Shown here: piece after piece, positions 5,887 through 9,843 of the stretch | Layout: every line of letters begins with the position of its first letter | Numbering within the stretch: the stretch's first letter is position 1 | Origin: Nanobdellota archaeon | GTDB taxonomy: Archaea; Nanobdellota; Nanobdellia; Pacearchaeales; GW2011-AR1 | NCBI GenBank assembly: GCA_018830845.1 | Contig: JAHJRS010000076.1 | Span: forward strand, 1-9,843 | Reading direction: 5' to 3' | Length of the DNA: 9,843 nt | Made by a program: the position numbers and the translations under genes | The notes under the pieces: model-generated | Databases searched by the model: none | Told to the model about the DNA's origin: nothing | What the model saw: the letters and a program-made list of their open reading frames with translations, nothing else

Positions 5887-7089
5887 ATGATAAAAAATCT
5901 TGATAAAAAAATAAAAGGATATGCCCTAAAAAATGCAATACATTATGGGGGAAGGGCAAATTCTGGTTCTGTCATCTCGGCCCTTTTTAATGAAGGACTT
6001 GAAAAGTCAGAAGTTAAAAGTGTAATGCCTAAAATACAAAAAGCTGTTGAAGAGGTTTCAAAACTTAATTTGGATGAACAAAAAAAGGAGTTTGAAAAAT
6101 TTTCAGAAATTTTGTCCGAAAGAGAATCTCGTGAAGGTCTTCCGGAACTTCCAAACACTAAAAAAGGAGTTTTTATGCGCTTTGCTCCTTCGGCTTCGGG
6201 ACCTCTCCATGTCGGGCACGCTATTGTTGCGGCTTTAAGCATTGCTTATGTTAAAAAATACGGCGGAAAATTTTATTTAAGAATTGAAGACACAAATCCT
6301 GAAAACATAGACCCTGAAAGTTACAATCTTTTGAAAAAGGAAGGGGAATGGCTAAGCGGGGGAATTTCCAAAACCATTATTCAGTCGGATAGGATTCAAA
6401 TTTATTACAAATATATTCAAAAATTGCTTAACAAAGAAAAAGCATATGTCTGCGAATGCACTCAGGAAAATTTCAAAAATCTTGCCCAAGGAAAAAAAGA
6501 ATGCCCGTGTAGAAATTTGGATTTAAAAACTCAAAAAGAAAGGTGGAAAAGAATGCTTGCAGGAAAATATGAAGAGGGCAAAGCCGTTTTGAGATTTAAG
6601 TCGGACATGGGCCACAAAAACCCTGCAATGAGAGATTTTCCGCTTGCAAGAATAAACAAAACCCCTCATCCGCGACAGGGCACAAAATATTTTGTCTGGC
6701 CCCTAATGAACCTTTCGGTCGCTGTTGATGACATTGAATTAAAAATGACCCACATAATAAGGGGGAAAGATCACAGGGACAATTCAGAGAGGCAAAAATT
6801 AATTTTTGAAGCTCTTGGGAAAAAATTCCCCTGGACTGCTTTTATTGGAAGAATCCACTTTAAGGACCTTGAATTTTCAACGACAAAATTTAAAGAAGGA
6901 ATAAAAAAAGGAATTTATTCTGGGTGGGATGACTCTAAACTGCCCACACTCCTTTCAATAAAAAAGAAGGGATACAAACCTGAAACATTTTTAAGATTCG
7001 CAGAGCATGTTGGAATCACAGAAGTGGACAAAACCATGGATTCCAAAGATTTTTTTGAGCTTCTCGACAAATTCAATAAAAACGCCTGA
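5887..7089 (+). CDS. gltX: Archaeal-type glutamyl-tRNA synthetase lacking the anticodon-binding domain
   Basis: This class I synthetase attaches glutamate to tRNA(Glu), and possibly to tRNA(Gln) if the organism uses amidotransferase. Residues 1-90 match the archaeal N-terminal domain (GYALKNAIHYGGRANSGSV). The HIGH motif is HVGH (108-111) after FAPSASGPL. DTNPEN (135-140) follows. A zinc knuckle of the archaeal pattern is formed by C189, C191, C206 and C208 (CPCR). The segment SVAVDDIELKMTHIIRGKDH (277-296) is typical of the active-site region. STTK (331-334) takes the place of KMSKS, as in archaeal enzymes with STSK-like forms. The helical segment WDDSKLPTLLSIKKKGYKPETF is also typical. Archaeal GluRS is usually about 550 residues. 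This one ends at 400, around the position where the family's conserved NRK.ID segment introduces the beta-barrel anticodon-binding domain. No continuation is seen in another frame; pilin promoter sequence follows. Catalytic identity is certain, tRNA specificity is open. Confidence 0.93.
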   Translation: MIKNLDKKIKGYALKNAIHYGGRANSGSVISALFNEGLEKSEVKSVMPKIQKAVEEVSKLNLDEQKKEFEKFSEILSERESREGLPELPNTKKGVFMRFAPSASGPLHVGHAIVAALSIAYVKKYGGKFYLRIEDTNPENIDPESYNLLKKEGEWLSGGISKTIIQSDRIQIYYKYIQKLLNKEKAYVCECTQENFKNLAQGKKECPCRNLDLKTQKERWKRMLAGKYEEGKAVLRFKSDMGHKNPAMRDFPLARINKTPHPRQGTKYFVWPLMNLSVAVDDIELKMTHIIRGKDHRDNSERQKLIFEALGKKFPWTAFIGRIHFKDLEFSTTKFKEGIKKGIYSGWDDSKLPTLLSIKKKGYKPETFLRFAEHVGITEVDKTMDSKDFFELLDKFNKNA

Positions 7090-7108
7090 ATTTAAAATAA
7101 CAATAACC

Positions 7109-7117
7109 TTTTTATAG
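7109..7117 (+). promoter_or_regulatory. TATA box of the first pilin gene
   Basis: TTTTTATAG, preceded by ATAACC, predicts transcription start near 7138 and a leader of about 36 nt. The same arrangement (ATAAC then TTTTTATA then TAG) recurs before the second pilin, so this is probably a shared strong promoter type. Confidence 0.65.
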
Positions 7118-7137
7118 TAGATTTATTTTATCCTATT

Positions 7138-7151
7138 AAGCAGTAATGCTT
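7138..7151 (+). promoter_or_regulatory. Small stem-loop at the 5' end of the pilin mRNA
   Basis: AAGCA and TGCTT pair around a GTAA loop, which has the GNRA tetraloop pattern. It falls at the predicted mRNA 5' end and 13 nt before the Shine-Dalgarno, where it could protect the transcript or affect translation. The stem is only 5 bp. Confidence 0.35.
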
Positions 7152-7164
7152 CAGATAAAGAAAA

Positions 7165-7170
7165 GGAGGT
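7165..7170 (+). promoter_or_regulatory. Strong Shine-Dalgarno site of the first pilin gene
   Basis: GGAGGT lies 4 nt before the ATG at 7175. It is one of the few full Shine-Dalgarno matches in the window, consistent with high-level translation. Confidence 0.8.
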
Positions 7171-7174
7171 TAAA

Positions 7175-7636
7175 ATGAAAAGAGAAAAAAAAGGGTTATC
7201 AACTGTTGTTACGACTTTGATAATTGTTCTTTTGGTTCTTGCTGCAATTGGAATAATTTGGAGTCCTATAAGGCAACTTTTGACTCAGAGTAGCAGTTCT
7301 CTTGATCAGACAAAGTGTCTTGATTTGGAAATTAGAGCAACAAGAGTAATCTTAGACCCATCTGATGTAACTAATCAAACATACAATGTTACTCTTAGAA
7401 GAGGCTCTACGGGAAACTTTGATGCAGGAGCAAAATTAATCTTCTACACTGATACAGCAAATAGTCAAACTGAAAGCTTCAGCCAACTTCTTTCAAGTTT
7501 AGATGTTAGAACTGCAAGTGTGAGCACAAATCTTGCGAATGCGAATAAAGTAGAAGTAATTCCTTACTTTATTGATGAAAACAGCGGTCAGGATGTAACA
7601 TGTCCTACTTCAACAACGTTTGAATTCCGGTTGTAA
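7175..7636 (+). CDS. Archaeal type IV pilin-like protein, paralogue 1
   Basis: This 153-residue secreted protein has a class III signal peptide: basic MKREKKG, a predicted prepilin-peptidase cleavage after G7, then LSTVV and a hydrophobic helix to about residue 29. That helix serves both as membrane anchor and as the packing core of a pilus. The rest (40-153) is strand-rich. C48 (just after the helix) and C143 (near the C-terminus) are matched in the paralogue and probably form a disulfide. Sequons N67-Q-T and N71-V-T are candidate N-glycosylation sites on the cell exterior. The product is probably a pilus or surface-filament subunit for adhesion or host contact, by inference. Upstream are a TATA box, a leader and GGAGGT; a T-rich terminator follows. 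No pilus ATPase or platform gene lies in the window. Confidence 0.87.
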   Translation: MKREKKGLSTVVTTLIIVLLVLAAIGIIWSPIRQLLTQSSSSLDQTKCLDLEIRATRVILDPSDVTNQTYNVTLRRGSTGNFDAGAKLIFYTDTANSQTESFSQLLSSLDVRTASVSTNLANANKVEVIPYFIDENSGQDVTCPTSTTFEFRL

Positions 7637-7637
7637 A

Positions 7638-7663
7638 TTTATTTTATTTTTTTATTATTTTTT
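7638..7663 (+). terminator. T-rich archaeal terminator after the first pilin gene
   Basis: A nearly continuous run of T with isolated A begins a few bases after the stop codon. Archaeal RNA polymerase terminates at such runs without a hairpin. It separates the two pilin genes into independent transcripts. Confidence 0.65.
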
Positions 7664-7739
7664 AAAAAAAAGCTTGAGGAAACAATGAAAGCTTGAGTTA
7701 ATTTGGTTTGTTAAAGAATACTTCTTTTCAAAAGATAAC

Positions 7740-7748
7740 TTTTTATAT
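7740..7748 (+). promoter_or_regulatory. TATA box of the second pilin gene
   Basis: TTTTTATAT, preceded by ATAAC and followed by TAG, mirrors the first pilin promoter. Predicted start is near 7770, giving a leader of about 20 nt. The inverted repeat TCTTTT-C-AAAAGA (7723-7735) ends 4 bp before it, where TFB or a regulator would bind. Confidence 0.65.
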
Positions 7749-7777
7749 TAGAATTCCCATTAAGAATAGTTATAATT

Positions 7778-7783
7778 GAGGGA
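7778..7783 (+). promoter_or_regulatory. Shine-Dalgarno site of the second pilin gene
   Basis: GAGGGA lies 6 nt before the ATG at 7790. It is weaker than the GGAGGT of the first pilin gene. Confidence 0.5.
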
Positions 7784-7789
7784 ATAAAA

Positions 7790-8266
7790 ATGAGTAAAAA
7801 AAAAGGGTTATCAACTGTTGTTACGACTTTGATAATTGTTCTTTTGGTTCTTGCTGCGATAGCAATTATTTGGGGCCCTATTAGAAATCTTTTGTCAACA
7901 AGCACAAGCTCACTAAATCAGGCCTCGTGTTTTGAAATTGAACTTCGTGCAACTAGGGTTATAAACATTACATCCGCAGGAGGAGAGGAGTCGAATGCGA
8001 ATTACAATGTTACTCTAAGAAGGAGCGGAGGAGCAAGTAATGTTGCAGAGGTTGGCGCCCTATTAATTTTTTATAGTGAGACGGCAAACACTGACCCTTT
8101 GGATTTTGGAGATACACTTGGACCTGCAGGGGTAAAGACAAGAACAATTCTTACAGGAGTTTTTAATGCAAATAAAGTTGAAGTAGTTCCATACATGGTT
8201 GATCCGGATAGCGGAGAACAAATAATATGCTCCTCTTCAACAACGTTTGAATTCCGGTTGACATGA
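7790..8266 (+). CDS. Archaeal type IV pilin-like protein, paralogue 2
   Basis: This 158-residue protein is the paralogue of the preceding pilin. The class III signal peptide is MSKKKG with predicted cleavage after G6, followed by the same LSTVVTTLIIVLLVLAAI core. C47 and C147 match the first protein's cysteines. Sequons are N59-I-T and N73-V-T, the latter conserved in the paralogue (YNVTLRR). Shared landmarks are RATRVI, LIFY, NANKVEV and the terminal TTFEFRL. The middle regions differ in sequence and length, including an inserted GGEESNA stretch. At DNA level the first 61 bp and last 26 bp of homology are identical, so the pair is recent or kept alike by gene conversion. Its role is presumably a second subunit of the same filament or an alternative version. 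It is convergent with the U32-family gene, 22 bp apart. Confidence 0.87.
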   Translation: MSKKKGLSTVVTTLIIVLLVLAAIAIIWGPIRNLLSTSTSSLNQASCFEIELRATRVINITSAGGEESNANYNVTLRRSGGASNVAEVGALLIFYSETANTDPLDFGDTLGPAGVKTRTILTGVFNANKVEVVPYMVDPDSGEQIICSSSTTFEFRLT

Positions 8267-8288
8267 AAAGTTAATTAAATTAAAATAA

Positions 8289-9476
8289 CTAAATAAAATT
8301 GGTTTCTTTTATAAGGTAAACATCGTCATTTTCCCTTACCCTTGGGAGTTTGATTCCGACTTCGTCTCCTTTAGAGGCATTTTTCACGGACTTATTTTTA
8401 ATTTCAAGTCTTTTTATTTTAATTTTTTCTATTCCGGTGGTATTCCCCATTATATTTATTTCATCTCCAACTGAAATGCCACCTGTTGAAATAAAGATGG
8501 TTCCAACGCCCGCCTTAGGATAATAATGAGTAACTTTTCCAATAAACTGTTTTTTTGTTGTCGCGGCTGAATTTTCAACTTTTGAAAAATCATCGTTTGT
8601 TGGAACTCCCAGATAAAACCCTGAAGAAAAGCCTCTGTTGTAAACTTTTTCTAGTTCCTTTATTCCTTCATTAATTTCTTCTTTGGTTAAATTTTTGTCA
8701 AGAGCTTTTCTGTAAACTCTTACAACTGTGTCAACATATCTTGCATCCCTGTTTCTGCCTTCTATTTTAAAAGAAACAATTCCTGCATCTTTTAATTTGT
8801 CAAAAAATGGAAGGGTGCACAAATCTTTTGCTGACATTACGGTGTTTCGATTTATCCTTAGTTCTTTTCCCTCTTCGTCTGTTATTTTGTAGCTTCTCCT
8901 GCAAACCTGAGCACACATCCCTCTGTTTGCGCTTCTTTTGAAAAGCTCCTGAGACATGAAGCACCTTCCCGAAACAGCAACACACATTGCCCCGTGAATA
9001 AAACACTCCACAGGAATAATTTTTGAAATCTTTTTTACCTGCTCCAGACTTAACTCTCTTGCCAGGACAACTCTTTGTGCCCCCAAACTTTTGTAAAACT
9101 TTGCGGATTCTGAATTTGAAACTGAAGCCTGAGTTGAAACGTGGAAAGGGATTTTTAATTTGCGGCACAAATTTATGACAGACAAATCCCAACATATAAT
9201 TGCATCAATTTTCCCCCTGACCTTCTTTAAAATTTCTTCAATTTTTGAAACTTCTTCCTCATAAACAATTACATTCAAAGTTAAATATTTTTTAACCTCT
9301 TTGCCACAAATTTCATTTATTTTTTTGAGGTCTTCAATTGAGAAATTTTTTGCATTGTCTCTCATTGAGAATTCTTTTAAACCAAAATAAACTGCATTGG
9401 CACCTGCCCTGACTGCGCTGGTAAGCATTGAAAAATCCCCTGCAGGTGCAAGAAGTTCATATTCACTATTCTTCAT
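8289..9476 (-). CDS. Peptidase U32-family protein, probably an Fe-S RNA hydroxylase (TrhP/RlhA-like)
   Basis: This 395-residue protein carries the U32 signature at 157-175 (E.F.HGAMC....GRC.MS). Despite the family name, characterised members are O2-independent hydroxylases or prephenate-dependent RNA-modifying enzymes: TrhP (YegQ) on U34 of tRNA, RlhA on 23S rRNA, UbiU/UbiV in ubiquinone synthesis. The N-terminal barrel starts with ELLAPAGDFSML.SAV.AGANAVYFG (7-32), the family's standard opening. Cysteines C165, C172, C188, C192 and C220 lie where the family's [4Fe-4S] ligands are found. Residues about 305-390 form a small beta-barrel (FIGKVTHYYPKAG, SVGDEINIMG) matching the U32 C-terminal domain found in TrhP-type proteins, which favours tRNA as substrate. 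In archaea the substrate is not established, so I give no symbol. A weak TATA-like CTTAAAAA lies 23 nt before the ATG and no Shine-Dalgarno is seen. The full length looks intact. Confidence 0.88.
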   Translation of the reverse strand: MKNSEYELLAPAGDFSMLTSAVRAGANAVYFGLKEFSMRDNAKNFSIEDLKKINEICGKEVKKYLTLNVIVYEEEVSKIEEILKKVRGKIDAIICWDLSVINLCRKLKIPFHVSTQASVSNSESAKFYKSLGAQRVVLARELSLEQVKKISKIIPVECFIHGAMCVAVSGRCFMSQELFKRSANRGMCAQVCRRSYKITDEEGKELRINRNTVMSAKDLCTLPFFDKLKDAGIVSFKIEGRNRDARYVDTVVRVYRKALDKNLTKEEINEGIKELEKVYNRGFSSGFYLGVPTNDDFSKVENSAATTKKQFIGKVTHYYPKAGVGTIFISTGGISVGDEINIMGNTTGIEKIKIKRLEIKNKSVKNASKGDEVGIKLPRVRENDDVYLIKETNFI

Positions 9477-9495
9477 AAAACTAGAAAGTTAGGGG

Positions 9496-9503
9496 GTTTT
9501 TAA
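9496..9503 (-). promoter_or_regulatory. Possible TATA box of the U32-family gene
   Basis: CTTAAAAA on the minus strand is centred about 23 nt before the ATG at 9476, in the short gap after the DUF5652-like gene. It is a weak match, and read-through from that gene is possible. Confidence 0.35.
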
Positions 9504-9512
9504 GGGTTATTT

Positions 9513-9815
9513 TCATTTCTTTTTTGGATTTTTCTTGCTCTTTACCCATCTTTCAAAAACCAACCCTTCTTTTTCAAATCTGAATCTTGAAAAAATAAAA
9601 AAGTAAAGAATTGAAAGGATTCCAAATGTTGAAGTGATTGAAATTATAACTGAAAAAGACCCGAAAAGACTCACAAGGAAAAGCACTACAAACCAAATCC
9701 TATGTTTTTTTACCGCTGCTTTCCACATTGCAAAAAGCTGCCAGATTAAGCTCCATACTAAAAGCACAATGCTAATTGCATACTGCGCCGTTGGAGTTGA
9801 CAAAAATTCAAACAT
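9513..9815 (-). CDS. DUF5652-like small membrane protein
   Basis: This 100-residue protein (from the ATG at 9815) has hydrophobic segments at about 12-31, 40-60 and 62-77 and a basic C-terminal tail ending NPKKK. The pattern WSLIWQLFAMWKAAVKKHRIWFVVLFLV, then TFGILSILYFF, matches DUF5652, a family of small helical membrane proteins common in DPANN archaea and CPR bacteria whose function is unknown. The family normally runs directly from the WF helix into N-T-L-G-I-L. Here about a dozen extra hydrophobic residues (roughly 49-60) intervene, possibly adding a half-helix. Start choice: the frame stays open upstream to the window edge, with a TTG at 9830. The ATG at 9815 is preferred because TTTTAAAA sits 25 nt before it, the same spacing as in neighbouring leaderless genes. 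Confidence 0.72.
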   Translation of the reverse strand: MFEFLSTPTAQYAISIVLLVWSLIWQLFAMWKAAVKKHRIWFVVLFLVSLFGSFSVIISITSTFGILSILYFFIFSRFRFEKEGLVFERWVKSKKNPKKK

Positions 9816-9835
9816 GTCAGGAGAAAGCAAATTTG

Positions 9836-9843
9836 TTTTAAAA
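9836..9843 (-). promoter_or_regulatory. Probable TATA box of the DUF5652-like gene
   Basis: TTTTAAAA at the window edge is centred about 25 nt before the ATG at 9815 and is the main argument for that start over the TTG at 9830. Confidence 0.45.

Larger units (their letters stand above)
7637..7789 (+). other. 153-bp spacer between the pilin genes
   Basis: The spacer holds the T-rich terminator, a 10-bp direct repeat (AAAGCTTGAG at 7669-7678 and 7688-7697), a 13-bp inverted repeat at 7723-7735, the second pilin's TATA box and its Shine-Dalgarno. I see no gene in it. Confidence 0.7.

Noticed and set aside
5943..6242. 99-codon minus-strand frame and a 63-codon plus-strand frame within gltX
   Set aside because: Both overlap the strongly conserved N-terminal and HIGH region of GluRS in other frames and have no signals of their own.
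7089..7174. A frameshifted remainder of the GluRS anticodon-binding domain
   Set aside because: The 85 bp to the next gene hold AT-rich spacer, a TATA box, a hairpin and a Shine-Dalgarno site, with no room or reading frame for a beta-barrel domain.
7669..7697. 10-bp direct repeat AAAGCTTGAG in the pilin spacer
   Set aside because: There are only two copies, 19 bp apart, in AT-rich DNA after the terminator. It is too short to call an attachment site or an array.
8800..9195. 131-codon minus-strand frame overlapping the U32-family gene
   Set aside because: It is a shifted-frame shadow of a gene with clear family motifs over this whole stretch. It is rich in Lys, Arg and Cys and has no coherent domain.
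9816..9830. TTG start giving five extra residues on the DUF5652-like protein
   Set aside because: The ATG at 9815 has a TATA box at the standard distance, while starting at 9830 would leave only about 10 nt between TATA box and start codon.

Overview
The window looks like part of a small, AT-rich archaeal genome, most plausibly a DPANN lineage (Pacearchaeota/Woesearchaeota-like). The evidence is an archaeal-type glutamyl-tRNA synthetase with its archaeal N-terminal domain, two pilins with class III (prepilin peptidase) signal peptides, TATA boxes about 25 nt before many start codons, T-rich terminators, and several short or low-complexity proteins without obvious assignment. The lineage is inferred from gene style, because there is no rRNA here.

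Left block (1-5091, all minus strand). Five genes run leftwards. In order of transcription they are a 461-residue protein of unknown function, a 113-residue unknown, a very acidic 174-residue unknown, a 628-residue endonuclease IV-like TIM barrel with a large insertion and a Gly/Gln-rich tail, and a nucleotidyltransferase that leaves the window at position 1 and may carry a HEPN-like C-terminal part. A 37-bp tandem duplication sits exactly at the stop codon of the 461-residue gene.

Middle block (5167-7089, plus strand). A divergent promoter region separates the 461-residue gene from a small coiled-coil protein. A three-segment membrane protein follows, then gltX. The GluRS keeps its catalytic core and zinc motif but ends where the anticodon-binding domain should begin.

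Pilin block (7175-8266, plus strand). Two paralogous secreted pilin-like genes lie in tandem, each with a TATA box, a 5' leader and a Shine-Dalgarno site. A T-rich terminator separates them. Their nucleotide sequences are identical over the first 61 bp of homology and the last 26 bp, but diverged between.

Right block (8289-9815, minus strand). A peptidase-U32-family protein (probably an Fe-S RNA hydroxylase of the TrhP/RlhA type) lies downstream of a DUF5652-like membrane protein.

Most genes appear to be leaderless, and the pilins are the clear exception. The most unusual items are the truncated GluRS, the enlarged endonuclease IV-like protein with all nine metal ligands retained, the pilin pair with homogenised ends, the possible nucleotidyltransferase-HEPN fusion and the tandem duplication. 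I see no rRNA, tRNA, CRISPR array, insertion sequence or phage gene.
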